51,464 nucleotides of DNA from Motilibacter aurantiacus (GTDB lineage Bacteria; Actinomycetota; Actinomycetes; Motilibacterales; Motilibacteraceae). The position numbers and the translations under genes were made by a program. The number at the start of each line of letters is the position of its first letter. The first letter of the stretch is position 1. Location: positions 1 through 51,464 of the forward strand of contig NZ_JAANNO010000019.1 in NCBI RefSeq assembly GCF_011250645.1, read 5' to 3'. The notes below the pieces were generated by a model. It was not told the origin of the DNA, did not search any database, and was given only the letters and a program-made list of their open reading frames with translations. Shown piece after piece: positions 8,710 to 17,275 of this stretch.

Positions 8710-9758
8710 GCATCACCCGGCACCGGCTCTTCTACCCGCTGGCGCTCCTGCTCGTGCTCCTGGTGAGCAACGTCTTCTTCACCCCGACGTTCTTCAACCT
8801 GCGCATGCAGGACGGCCACCTCTACGGCAGCCTCATCGACATCGTCCGCAACGGCGCACCGCTGCTGATCGTGGCGGTCGGGATGACCTTCGTCATCGCG
8901 ACCGGTGGCATCGACCTCTCCGTGGGGGCGGTCATGGCCATCTCGGGCGCGGTCGCCACCCACCACATCGCCGGCCTGGGCAATCAGGACAGTACGGTGG
9001 GCGTGCTCACCGCCGTGGCCATGGCCCTCGGGTTCTGCACACTTCTCGGGTTGTGGAACGGCATCCTCGTCGCGGTGGTCGGGATCCAACCCATCATCGC
9101 CACGCTGATCCTCATGGTCGCGGGGCGTGGCGTGGCGCAGTGGATCACCGACGGCCAGATCATCACGGTGAACAGCCCGGCGTACAAGCTCATCGGCGGC
9201 GGCTACAAGCTCGCCCTGCCGTTCGCGATCTTCCTGGCGATCGCCGTGCTCGTGTTCGCCGCCGTCATCAGCCGCAAGTCCGCCCTCGGCATGCTCATCG
9301 AGTCGGTCGGCGGCAACGCGGAGGCCAGCCGGCTGGCCGGCATCCGCTCCCGCGGGCTCATCCTCCTCGCGTACGTGTTCTCGGGGTTCTGTGCCGGCCT
9401 CGCCGGGCTGATGATCAGCTCGAACGTCTCCAGCGCCGACGCCAACAACACCGGCCTCTTCTACGAGCTGGACGCGATCCTCGCGGTGGTCATCGGAGGC
9501 ACGGCCCTCATCGGCGGGCGCTACTTCCTCGTCGGCACCCTCATCGGCGCGCTGACGATCCAGACGCTGACCACGACCATCCTCACCATCGGCATCAACC
9601 CGAACGCGACGCTGCTGTTCAAGGCTTTCGTCGTCTTCGCGATGTGCCTCATCCAGTCCCCGGCGTTCCGGGCGAAGGTGTTCAGGCGCCGGCATCGCCC
9701 GAGCGCGCCACCGTCCGCCCCTGCCTCCAAGGAGCAGCACGTGAGGGTCCCCGCATGA
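8706..9758 (+). CDS. Sugar ABC transporter permease 1 (YtfT/RbsC-type)
   Basis: The 350-aa polytopic membrane protein is of the CUT2 permease family. Visible blocks are GAPLLIVAVGMTFVIATGGIDLSVGA, NGILVAVVGIQPIIATLILM, SVGGNAEASRLAGIR (the cytoplasmic loop contacting the ATPase) and ELDAILAVVIGGTALIGGR. It pairs with the next gene as the second half of the channel, as YtfT does with YjfF in E. coli. It overlaps its neighbours by 4 bases at both ends, so expression is tightly coupled. The C-terminal tail is Arg/Pro-rich and presumably cytoplasmic. Confidence 0.92.
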   Translation: MSITRHRLFYPLALLLVLLVSNVFFTPTFFNLRMQDGHLYGSLIDIVRNGAPLLIVAVGMTFVIATGGIDLSVGAVMAISGAVATHHIAGLGNQDSTVGVLTAVAMALGFCTLLGLWNGILVAVVGIQPIIATLILMVAGRGVAQWITDGQIITVNSPAYKLIGGGYKLALPFAIFLAIAVLVFAAVISRKSALGMLIESVGGNAEASRLAGIRSRGLILLAYVFSGFCAGLAGLMISSNVSSADANNTGLFYELDAILAVVIGGTALIGGRYFLVGTLIGALTIQTLTTTILTIGINPNATLLFKAFVVFAMCLIQSPAFRAKVFRRRHRPSAPPSAPASKEQHVRVPA

Positions 9759-10762
9759 GCACCGCCGTCCTGGACAAGCGGCCGGCCGGGGTCTCGGGCC
9801 CGCGGTTCTCCCAGCGCTACGTGCCCGTCCTGGCCACGTTGGCCCTGCTCGTCCTCATGTACCTCTTCGGGACCTTCCAGTACGAGGGCTTCGCCAGCGG
9901 CCAGGGCGTGGCCAACCTCTTCATCGACAACTCGTACCTCATGGTCATCGCCGTCGGCATGACCTTCGTGATCCTCACCGGCGGCATCGACCTCTCGGTG
10001 GGCGCGGTGGCGGCGCTCTCGACGATGGTCGCGGCGACCCTGCTCGAGGACCGTGGATGGTCGGCGCCGGTGGTGATCCCCGTCGTGCTGCTCATCGGCT
10101 GCACCCTCGGTGCCGCGATGGGCGCGGTCATCCACTACTACGAGATCCAGCCGTTCATCGTGACGCTGGCGGGCATGTTCCTGGCCCGCGGGCTGTGCTA
10201 CGTGATCAGCACCGACTCCCAGTCGATCACCGACGGGCTCTACAGCGACATCGGGCTCGAGACCATCCCGCTGGGCGGGGGAGTCGTCATCACCTACAGC
10301 GTCCTCGTCGCACTGGCGGCCGTGCTCATCGCCTACATGGTGCTGCACTACACCCGGCTCGGCCGCAACGTCTACGCCTTGGGCGGCAACAAGCAGTCCG
10401 CTCTGCTGATGGGCCTGCCCATCGCGCGCACCACGATCGCGGTCTACACGATCAGCGGCTTCTGCGCCGCGCTCGGCGGCATCCTCTTCTCGTTCTACGC
10501 CCTGTCCGGCTCCCCGAACACCGCCATCGGGCTCGAGCTCGACGCCATCGCCGCGGTCGTCATCGGCGGCACGCTGCTCGTCGGCGGCTCCGGCTTCGTG
10601 CTCGGCTCCGTGATCGGCGTGCTGGTGCTCGGCCTGATCCAGACCATCATCACGTTCGCGAACCTCGAGTCGTACTTCACCCGCATCACCATCGGCCTGC
10701 TCCTCTTCGCCTTCATCCTGCTGCAGCGTCTGGTCTTCGCCCGGCGATCACCGAGCAGCTGA
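9755..10762 (+). CDS. Sugar ABC transporter permease 2 (YjfF-type)
   Basis: This 335-aa membrane protein is the partner permease. Blocks NSYLMVIAVGMTFVILTGGIDLSVGAVAALS, YYEIQPFIVTLAGMFLARGLCYVIS, ALGGNKQSALLMGLP and ELDAIAAVVIGGTLLVGGSGFVLG place it in the CUT2 family. It is closer to YjfF than to the upstream permease in the retained YEIQPFIVTLAGMF block. Two different permeases sharing one double ATPase is the arrangement of the E. coli galactofuranose importer. The ATG at 9755 overlaps the previous stop. Two tandem hairpins follow the stop. Confidence 0.92.
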   Translation: MSTAVLDKRPAGVSGPRFSQRYVPVLATLALLVLMYLFGTFQYEGFASGQGVANLFIDNSYLMVIAVGMTFVILTGGIDLSVGAVAALSTMVAATLLEDRGWSAPVVIPVVLLIGCTLGAAMGAVIHYYEIQPFIVTLAGMFLARGLCYVISTDSQSITDGLYSDIGLETIPLGGGVVITYSVLVALAAVLIAYMVLHYTRLGRNVYALGGNKQSALLMGLPIARTTIAVYTISGFCAALGGILFSFYALSGSPNTAIGLELDAIAAVVIGGTLLVGGSGFVLGSVIGVLVLGLIQTIITFANLESYFTRITIGLLLFAFILLQRLVFARRSPSS

Positions 10763-10770
10763 ACCACAGC

Positions 10771-10797
10771 GGCGGGCTGCGCGAGAGGCAGCCCGCC
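10771..10797 (+). terminator. First terminator hairpin after the importer operon
   Basis: GGCGGGCTGC (10771-10780) pairs with GCAGCCCGCC (10788-10797) around a 7-nt loop, 8 bases after the permease stop. A C-rich tail follows rather than a U-tract. Confidence 0.6.
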
Positions 10798-10836
10798 CCC
10801 CGTACCGCACGGACGCCACCTCACGGCGGAGCCGGC

Positions 10837-10868
10837 AGCGCCCGGGTGCTTGCGAGCACCCGGGCGCT
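10837..10868 (+). terminator. Second terminator hairpin after the importer operon
   Basis: A perfect 14-bp stem AGCGCCCGGGTGCT (10837-10850) and its complement (10855-10868) enclose a TGCG tetraloop. With the hairpin at 10771-10797 it insulates the importer operon from the separately controlled GH51 gene. Confidence 0.65.
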
Positions 10869-10920
10869 AGTGCGTCCGGGCGGGACGAAGGGCCGGTCGG
10901 GGCGAGGAAACGCGCTACCG

Positions 10921-10985
10921 AACCGTTATCGACGCCTCTTGACGGCTCGGGGAGCCGCGTCGAAACTACTCGTGTTATCGCTCAC
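10921..10985 (+). promoter_or_regulatory. Promoter and operator of the GH51/GH43 genes
   Basis: AACCGTTATC (10921-10930) is followed by CTTGACGG (TTGACG at 10939-10944), a weak -10 near 10962-10967 and the operator GTTATCGCTCAC (10974-10985). Order and spacing match the importer promoter. About 124 bases of leader then run to the start codon at 11110. Confidence 0.65.
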
Positions 10986-11109
10986 AAACGCCGTGGACGC
11001 CATCCCCGCCAGTGCTGTGCGGCCTCGCCCGCGTCCCCGTCCCGTCGTCTGTGACCTCGCGGGGGTTCTCCCGTCGCCCTTGCGTTCTTCCTTATCCGAG
11101 GAGACATGC

Positions 11110-13641
11110 ATGTCCCGACCAGGTGCAATGAAGGGCCTGGCAGCAGCCGCTCTGCTCGTCGTGCCCTTGGGCATGGCGGCCGATGCCGGCGCGGCCAAGC
11201 CCGTCCCCGACTACACCATCACCGTCGACGACCGCGCTCAGGGCGCCGTCATCGACGACACGATGTACGGCGTCTTCTTCGAGGACATCAACTACGCCGC
11301 GGACGGCGGCCTCTACGCCGAGCTCGTGCGCAACCGGTCGTTCGAGTTCAACTCCACCGACGCCAGCGGCTTCAACGGGATGACGGCGTGGCAGGTCGTC
11401 AACGGCGGCGGGGCGGCGCCGACGGCGCAGGTCGTCAACGACGCGACACGGCTCAACGAGAACAACCGCAACCACCTGCGCCTGACGAGCGACGGGCCCG
11501 GCGACGGCGTCCGCAACATCGGCTACAACACCGGCTTCGCCCTGAAGGCCGGCGCGACGTACGACGCGTCCGTGTGGGCGCGCACGACCACCGCGCAGAC
11601 GGTCACCTTCGCGCTGACCGACGCCAACGGATCGGTGACGTACGCCAGCGGCACCGTGGCGGTGGACGGCTCCGACGCCTGGAAGCAGTACAAGCTCACC
11701 CTCACCTCCGACGCCACCGTCACCGACGCGCGGCTCGCCGTCACCGGCGGCGCCGCGTCCGTGATGGGCCTGGACATGGTCTCGCTCATGCCGCGGGACC
11801 GGTGGGTCGGCAAGAACGGCCTGTCGACGCTGCGCAAGGACCTGGCGCAGAAGATCGCCGACCTCAACCCCGGCTTCGTGCGCTTCCCCGGCGGCTGCAT
11901 CGTCAACGTCAACAGCCACCGGGCCTACACCGCCGCGAACAACTTCCCCCGAGCGCGGTCGTACCAGTGGAAGGAGACGGTCGGCCCGGTCGAGCAGCGC
12001 CCGACCAACGCCAACTTCTGGGGCTACAACCAGTCCTACGGTCTCGGCTACTACGAGTACTTCACCTTCGCCGAGGACATCGGCGCGATGCCGCTGCCCG
12101 TCGTCCCCGCCGTGCTCAACGGCTGCGGCCAGAGCTTCCGGGCCAACGAGCAGAACGAGCTGCAGCGCCACATCCAGGACACGCTGGACCTCATCGAGTT
12201 CGCGAACGGCCCGGTCACCTCGACCTGGGGCAAGCTGCGCGCCGACATGGGCCACCCCGCGCCCTTCAACCTGACGCACGTCGGGGTCGGCAACGAGGAG
12301 AACTTCCCGGCCCAGTTCATCACCAACTTCGTCCAGTTCCGGGACGCGATCAAGGCGAAGTACCCGAACATCACGGTCATCAGCAACAGCGGGCCGGACG
12401 ACGAGGGGACGACGTTCGAGCAGCACTGGGCGCAGAACCGGGCGAACGACGTCGAGATGGTCGACGAGCACTACTACAACAGCCCGACGTGGTTCCTCCA
12501 GAACAACGACCGTTACGACTCCTACGACCGCAACGGGCCGAAGGTCTTCCTCGGCGAGTACGCCTCGCAGGACGCGAAGCTGTTCAACTCGCTGTCCGAG
12601 GCGGCGTTCATGACCGGGCTCGAGCGCAACGCCGACATCGTGAAGCTGGCGTCGTACGCGCCGCTGCTGGCCAACGTGGACAACGTGCAGTGGCGCCCGG
12701 ACATGATCTGGTTCGACAACCACCAGTCGTGGGGCTCGACCTCCTACGAGGTCCAGAAGCTCTTCATGAACAACGTGGGTGACCGGGTCATCCCGTCGAC
12801 CGCGAGCGGCAAGGTCATGCAGCCCACCCCGATCACCGGCGCCGTCGGCCTGTCCACCTGGCGCACGGCGGCGAAGTACGACGACGTCAAGGTGACGGCG
12901 CCGGACGGCACGACGCTGTTCACCGACGACTTCAACGACGGCAACGCCGACGGCTGGCGCCCGCTCGCCAACCGCGGGACGTGGGGCGTGACCGACGGGC
13001 AGTTCGTCCAGACGAGCACGACCGCCGAGGACACCCTCGTCGCCGGTCCCGCGCTCACCGCGACGGACTACGACGTGACGCTGAAAGCCACCAAGACCGC
13101 CGGCGCGGAGGGCTTCCTCGTCGGCTTCGGCGTCAAGGACTCCGGCAACTTCTACTGGTGGAACCTCGGCGGCTGGAACAACACCCGCAGCGTGGTCGAG
13201 AAGGCGACGAGCGGGGCCAAGCAGACCCTGGTCGCGCGTGAGGGCCACTCGATCACCACGAACAAGGCCTACGACGTCAAGATCTCGGTCCGCGGCACCA
13301 AGGTGACGCTGTCCCTGGACGGCCAGGAGTTCTTCAGCTTCGACGACAACACCGTCGTCGAGCCCTTCGCGCAGGTCGTCACCCACGACGACGCGACGGG
13401 CGACACGATCGTGAAGGTCGTCAACGCGCAGAACACGCCCGCGGTCACGAAGATCGACCTCGGCAAGCTCAAGGTGGCCAAGAAGGCCACCATGACCGTG
13501 ATCTCCGGTGACCCGGGACAGCAGAACACCCGTTCTGCCCAGCCGATCCGGCCGGTGACGACGCAGATCGACGTCCCCTCGCAGTTCTACCGGACGTTCG
13601 ACGCCAACTCCGTCACCTTCATCCGCATCCCGAAGAAGTAG
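11110..13641 (+). CDS. Secreted alpha-L-arabinofuranosidase, family GH51, with accessory sugar-binding domains
   Basis: The 843-aa enzyme releases terminal arabinofuranose from arabinan or arabinoxylan outside the cell. A Sec signal (residues 1 to about 30, ending ADAGAAKP) precedes YGVFFEDINYAADGGLYAELVRNRSFE, the GH51 opening. Residues about 65-220 look like a CBM4_9-type module inserted before the (beta/alpha)8 barrel (FVRFPGGCIV). The predicted acid/base is Glu396 (GVGNEENF) and the nucleophile Glu483 (FLGEYAS). Residues about 590-750 (LFTDDFNDGNADGW, GNFYWWNLGGWNNT, FFSFDDNT) form a LamG/DUF1080-like sandwich inserted before the C-terminal strand domain. The ATG follows GAGGAGA. Most GH51 enzymes are shorter and intracellular, so the export signal and insertions are notable. 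Confidence 0.92.
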   Translation: MSRPGAMKGLAAAALLVVPLGMAADAGAAKPVPDYTITVDDRAQGAVIDDTMYGVFFEDINYAADGGLYAELVRNRSFEFNSTDASGFNGMTAWQVVNGGGAAPTAQVVNDATRLNENNRNHLRLTSDGPGDGVRNIGYNTGFALKAGATYDASVWARTTTAQTVTFALTDANGSVTYASGTVAVDGSDAWKQYKLTLTSDATVTDARLAVTGGAASVMGLDMVSLMPRDRWVGKNGLSTLRKDLAQKIADLNPGFVRFPGGCIVNVNSHRAYTAANNFPRARSYQWKETVGPVEQRPTNANFWGYNQSYGLGYYEYFTFAEDIGAMPLPVVPAVLNGCGQSFRANEQNELQRHIQDTLDLIEFANGPVTSTWGKLRADMGHPAPFNLTHVGVGNEENFPAQFITNFVQFRDAIKAKYPNITVISNSGPDDEGTTFEQHWAQNRANDVEMVDEHYYNSPTWFLQNNDRYDSYDRNGPKVFLGEYASQDAKLFNSLSEAAFMTGLERNADIVKLASYAPLLANVDNVQWRPDMIWFDNHQSWGSTSYEVQKLFMNNVGDRVIPSTASGKVMQPTPITGAVGLSTWRTAAKYDDVKVTAPDGTTLFTDDFNDGNADGWRPLANRGTWGVTDGQFVQTSTTAEDTLVAGPALTATDYDVTLKATKTAGAEGFLVGFGVKDSGNFYWWNLGGWNNTRSVVEKATSGAKQTLVAREGHSITTNKAYDVKISVRGTKVTLSLDGQEFFSFDDNTVVEPFAQVVTHDDATGDTIVKVVNAQNTPAVTKIDLGKLKVAKKATMTVISGDPGQQNTRSAQPIRPVTTQIDVPSQFYRTFDANSVTFIRIPKK

Positions 13642-13652
13642 GGGCAGCCGAC

Positions 13653-15125
13653 ATGAGCTTCGAGATCAGTCGTCGCGCACTGCTGCGCGGCGGGCTCGGC
13701 CTGGGCGGCGTCACGCTGCTCGGCGGCGTGCCGCTCGCGGCGCACTCCGCCACCGCCGCCACGCCGCTGCCGACGGACGCCGAGGTCTACGGCGTACCCA
13801 CGACGAGCCCGCTCGTCCTCAACCGGGCCGACCCGTTCATCACCATGCCGACCAACGGCATGTACTACTTCACGGGCTCCGTGCCGGAGTACGACCGCCT
13901 GGTCGTGCGGGGCGCATCGACCATCGCAGGCCTCACCGACGCGCCGGAGTCGGTGGTCTGGCGCCGTCCCACCACGGGCACGATGGGTGGTCACATCTGG
14001 GCGCCGGAGCTGCACCGGATCGACGGCCGCTGGTACATCTACTTCGCGGCCGGTGACTCCAGCAACGTCTTCGCGATCAAGATGTACGCCATCGAGTCCA
14101 CCCTCGAGGACCCGCGCGACCCCGCGGGCTGGGGCACGCCGCGCGAGGTGACGACGCCCTGGGGGTCGTTCAAGCTCGACGCGACGACCTTCACGCACAG
14201 GGGCAGGCGCTACTACGTCTGGGCGCAGGCCGAGCCGGAGATCTCGGTCAACACCAGCCTCTACATCGCCGAGATGGCCTCCCCGTGGGCGATCAAGGGC
14301 GAGCCGCGCCGCATCTCCACCCCCACGCTCGCGTGGGAGCGGCAGGGCTTCGCGGTCAACGAGGGCGCCGCGGTGCTCGTCCGCAACGGCCGCGTCTGGA
14401 TGACCTACTCCGCCAGTGCGACCGACCACCGCTACGCGATGGGCCTGCTCTGGGCCGACGAGGACGCCGACCTGCTCGACGAGCTGTCGTGGCACAAGTC
14501 GCCCGACCCCGTCTTCGTGACGAACGAGCAGACCAAGCAGTACGGCCCGGGCCACAACTCGTTCACCGTGACCGAGGACGGCACCGACGTCCTCGTCTAC
14601 CACGCGCGCGACTACACCGGCTACATCGGCTCGGACCCGCTCTACGACCCGAACCGGCACGCCCGGGTGCAGAAGCTCTACTGGAGCCGCGACGGCATGC
14701 CGCTCTTCGGCGTCCCGGTCGGCAAGGGCGGGCCGATCGTGAGGCTGTCGCCCACCGACGACAAGCACACGTTCGTGCGTCACTTCGCGTACGTTCTCAG
14801 CGTCGAGGAGGACTCGGACAACCTGCCGCTGGGCGATACGCAGTTCCGCTTCGTGACCGGCTTCGCCGGCCCTGGGACGGAGTCGATCCAGTCGGTCAAC
14901 TACCCGGACCGGTACATCCGGGTGACCTCGACCGGCGAGGTGCGCATCGACCCGTTCGAGGGCGGGTCCGCGTACGCCGGGCAGGCCAGCTTCCGCCGCA
15001 TCCCCGCGAAGAAGGGCTACCAGCTCCAGCTGGTCGGGGACCCCGCCACGTACCTGCTGCACGACAAGGGCCGGCTCACGGTCGGGGCGCTCGCGGGCAA
15101 CCGCAGCATCTTCGAGCTGAGCTGA
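13653..15125 (+). CDS. Tat-exported GH43 arabinosidase/arabinanase with AbfB-type domain
   Basis: The 490-aa protein has a twin-arginine signal (SRRALLRGGLGLGG, cleavage near residue 35). A five-bladed GH43 propeller follows, with base Asp60 (NRADPFI), pKa-modulating Asp176 (KLDATTF) and acid Glu237 (VNEGAAV). HIWAPELHRIDGRWYIYFAAG is a typical GH43 block. Residues about 365-490 (QSVNYPDRYIRV, ATYLLHDKGRLTVG) match a beta-trefoil AbfB/CBM42-type arabinofuranose-binding domain. It probably acts as an exo-arabinofuranosidase or arabinanase alongside the preceding GH51 enzyme, 11 bases upstream. The folded Tat route contrasts with the Sec route of its neighbour. Exact specificity cannot be read from the sequence. 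Confidence 0.9.
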   Translation: MSFEISRRALLRGGLGLGGVTLLGGVPLAAHSATAATPLPTDAEVYGVPTTSPLVLNRADPFITMPTNGMYYFTGSVPEYDRLVVRGASTIAGLTDAPESVVWRRPTTGTMGGHIWAPELHRIDGRWYIYFAAGDSSNVFAIKMYAIESTLEDPRDPAGWGTPREVTTPWGSFKLDATTFTHRGRRYYVWAQAEPEISVNTSLYIAEMASPWAIKGEPRRISTPTLAWERQGFAVNEGAAVLVRNGRVWMTYSASATDHRYAMGLLWADEDADLLDELSWHKSPDPVFVTNEQTKQYGPGHNSFTVTEDGTDVLVYHARDYTGYIGSDPLYDPNRHARVQKLYWSRDGMPLFGVPVGKGGPIVRLSPTDDKHTFVRHFAYVLSVEEDSDNLPLGDTQFRFVTGFAGPGTESIQSVNYPDRYIRVTSTGEVRIDPFEGGSAYAGQASFRRIPAKKGYQLQLVGDPATYLLHDKGRLTVGALAGNRSIFELS

Positions 15126-15140
15126 CGCTCGCCGTTCCGG

Positions 15141-15176
15141 CCGAGGGCCCCGTCGCACCCGCGGCGGGGCCCTCGG
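15141..15176 (+). terminator. Terminator hairpin after GH43 gene
   Basis: CCGAGGGCCCCG (15141-15152) pairs perfectly with CGGGGCCCTCGG (15165-15176) around a 12-nt loop, 16 bases after the stop. It closes the arabinose regulon. Confidence 0.65.
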
Positions 15177-15202
15177 GCGTCCGCACGTCCGGCCTCATCG
15201 CG

Positions 15203-15290
15203 ATGAAGGCGGCACTGTGGCGGGCGTTCCGGGGTGAGTGCGGCACTGCGGCGGACGTCGTCCGGGTGAATGCGGCAGTGTGCCCGTAGG
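15203..15290 (+). repeat. Three-unit 31-32-bp tandem repeat (TGCCGCATTCACCC family, inverted orientation)
   Basis: Three units start at 15203, 15234 and 15266 with cores ATGAAGGCGGCACTG, GTGAGTGCGGCACTG and GTGAATGCGGCAGTG. The period of 31-32 bases is not a multiple of three, so this is not coding. The reverse complement core TGCCGCAYTCACCC is the same as in the array at 46326-46483. The array lies between the GH43 terminator and the broken VOC gene. Confidence 0.7.
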
Positions 15291-15385
15291 TTCGCGTGCG
15301 TGCCACATCCACACACGCCGAGGGGGCGGGAGGAGCCGGCGGATAAGGCGTCGTGGGGGCGGAGCGGCTCGCCCAGCGTCGGGAC

Positions 15386-16208
15386 ATGGCTCTCGGGGTC
15401 GACGCGCTGGTCATCGATGCGCCAATGACCCGGCCGGGCTGGCCCGCTTCTGGGCGGGCGTGCTGGGCTGGGGCCATGCGGAACGGGTCCTCGCGGAACG
15501 GGTCCTCCCGGGACGCGGCGACCGAGCCGACGGCGAGCGGGACACGGACGGGCCTGCCCTGGTCCCGAGCGACGAGACCGGGCTGCGGATCCGGTTCGCC
15601 CGGACGCGGCTGCCCAAGGCCGGCCTCAACCAGATGCCCGTCGACCTGAGGAGCGCCTTGCCGGAGGAGCAGCGACGGACGGTGGAGCGCGCGCTCGCGC
15701 TGGTGCTCCCCATCTCGTCGTGGGGCAGCGTCCCGAGGAGGGCCACGTCGTCCTCGCCGACCCGGAGGGCAACGAGTTCCGCGTCACGGAGGCGGGCAAC
15801 GGGTTCCTCGCCGACTGCGGCCTGCTCGGGGCGCTCTCGTCGGACGGCCTGCCGTCGGTCGGCTACTTCTGGCGCGACGCCCTGGGCGTGCCGCGCGTGT
15901 GGGGCCAGGACGAGGAGACGGCGGTCAAGCTCCTGCCCGCCGGCCCGAAGATCGGCTGGGGAGGCCCGCCGGTGGCCCCCAAGACCGGGAGGAACCGGAT
16001 GCACCTCGACCTCGTTCCGACCTCCGGTAGCACCCAGGACGAGGAGGTCGAGCGCCTGCTGGGGCTGGGGGCGCTGCGGCTGCGCGATGGCCACGAGGGC
16101 GCCGACCGGGGCGTGCTGTGCGACCCCGGCGGCAACGAGCTCTGCGTCCTGCCCTCTGCCACGACCGGGAGCTCTGCCACGACGGGCTCTGCCACGACCC
16201 GGAGCTGA
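15386..16208 (+). pseudogene. Frameshifted two-domain VOC (glyoxalase/bleomycin-resistance-like) gene
   Basis: Conserved VOC-family text is spread over three frames. MALGVDALVIDA runs from 15386. After an extra GC dinucleotide at about 15419-15423 the frame becomes NDPAGLARFWAGVLGW up to ERALAL (15702). After one missing G at about 15703 it continues as GQRPEEGHVVLADPEGNEF and a second VOC domain (GYFWRDALGVPRVW, KTGRNRMHLDLVP, DPGGNELCVLP). Restoring both changes gives one continuous protein of about 273 residues. The C-terminus ends in a short repeat (TCTGCCACGAC three times at 16156-16200) encoding a Ser/Thr tail. It is either a pseudogene or carries two sequencing errors; the two independent shifts favour decay. 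Confidence 0.75.
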
Positions 16209-16217
16209 CGTACCGCG

Positions 16218-16535
16218 TCAATCGGGCGGTCGGCCCCCCGTGGAGAGCCCGGTCAGCCAGGCGCGCACCGCACGGCAGATCTCGTCGACCCCCTCGGCGG
16301 TCGTGAAGGTGTCGGCCGGCTCGCCCTCGACGTCGACCCCGAGCAGCCGGGCCCGCGGCCGCGGCTGCGCGACGGGGGACGCCTCGTCGCGAGGGGCGTC
16401 GTCGACGGGCGCGTCGGACACCCACATCGCCGGGCGCCCGCCGTCGGGGACGTCCTCCAGCCACGCGCGGATGAGCAGGACGGAGCCCGTCTCGGCGCCG
16501 GGGGCTCGACGCTCGGTGCCGACCACTGCCCTCAC
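16218..16535 (-). CDS. Small conserved-looking hypothetical protein coupled to the SARP gene
   Basis: The 105-aa protein contains GSVLLIRAWLED near the N-terminus and TTAEGVDEICRAVRAWLTGL at the C-terminus, separated by a hydrophilic middle. Its GTG start overlaps the SARP stop codon in a GTGA junction, which argues for real, coupled expression. Short actinobacterial proteins with an RAWLE strand and a C-terminal RAWL helix exist, but I cannot name the family or a function. It converges on the broken VOC gene 10 bases away. Confidence 0.6.
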   Translation of the reverse strand: MRAVVGTERRAPGAETGSVLLIRAWLEDVPDGGRPAMWVSDAPVDDAPRDEASPVAQPRPRARLLGVDVEGEPADTFTTAEGVDEICRAVRAWLTGLSTGGRPPD

Positions 16536-17275
16536 CGTCCCCCGTCGGCGGGGCGGCCGAGCAGCCCCGCGACCAGGCTGCGGATCGCAGGGGAGGGGCT
16601 CAGCCCAAGCTCGCTGCGCACCAGCCGGCGGAAGAGCTCGTACTGGCGGAGCGCCTCGCCGGGGTTGCCCTCGGCGAGATGGACCTCGATGACGCGGCGG
16701 TGCGCGCTCTCGCGCAGCGGCTCACCGCTGACGGCCGCCAGCCCGGCGCGCAGGGCCAGGTCGAACCGCCCCGAGTCCCGGTGCAGCACGCACAGCCGCT
16801 CCAGAGCGTGCAACCGTCGCTGCCGGTGTCGCTCCCGCTCGAGCAGGACCCAGTCGTCGCCCCAGCCCGGCAGCACGTCCTGGTCGAGCAGGCCGAGCGC
16901 GTCCTCGTCCGGCAGGTCGCCGGCCGCGCCGACCTGGCGGATCGACGCCTCGGCGCGCCACAGGTCCACGTGGGCGTCGTCGGCGAGGGCCACGTGCGTG
17001 GCGCCCGCCTTGATCAGGGGACGTACGGGGTCCGGCAGCCGCCAGAGCGTCGAGCGCAGGCTTGCGGAGGCCCGGTCGTCGGGGCTCTCCAGCCACAGCG
17101 CGCCGGCCAGCTGCTGGCGGCGCACCGGCTTGCCGACGAGCGCGAGGTAGGCGAGCAGCCGCTCGGCGGTCGCGGGCACCGCGACCGGCCCGCACTCGGC
17201 CGTGAGGGCGAACCCGCCGAGCACGTTGATCGACGCACCCGCTGCGACCGGGGCCGTGCCGAGCCGGTTCGACAT
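16532..17275 (-). CDS. SARP/AfsR-type transcriptional regulator (winged helix plus BTAD)
   Basis: The 247-aa protein has an OmpR-like winged helix (INVLGGFAL, ERLLAYLALVGKPVRRQQLAGALWLE, ASASLRSTLWRLP) followed by a bacterial transcriptional activation domain (LERLCVLHRDSGRFDLALRAGLAAV, EPLRESAHRRVIEVHLAEGN, EALRQYELFRRLVRSELGLSPSPAIRSL). It has no ATPase or TPR extension, so it is a small stand-alone SARP of the kind that binds direct heptameric repeats as an activator. The ATG at 17275 is divergent from the Mn-catalase gene at 17495, and the 219-base gap may hold sites for both. No antibiotic cluster lies nearby, so its target is unknown. Confidence 0.85.
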   Translation of the reverse strand: MSNRLGTAPVAAGASINVLGGFALTAECGPVAVPATAERLLAYLALVGKPVRRQQLAGALWLESPDDRASASLRSTLWRLPDPVRPLIKAGATHVALADDAHVDLWRAEASIRQVGAAGDLPDEDALGLLDQDVLPGWGDDWVLLERERHRQRRLHALERLCVLHRDSGRFDLALRAGLAAVSGEPLRESAHRRVIEVHLAEGNPGEALRQYELFRRLVRSELGLSPSPAIRSLVAGLLGRPADGGR

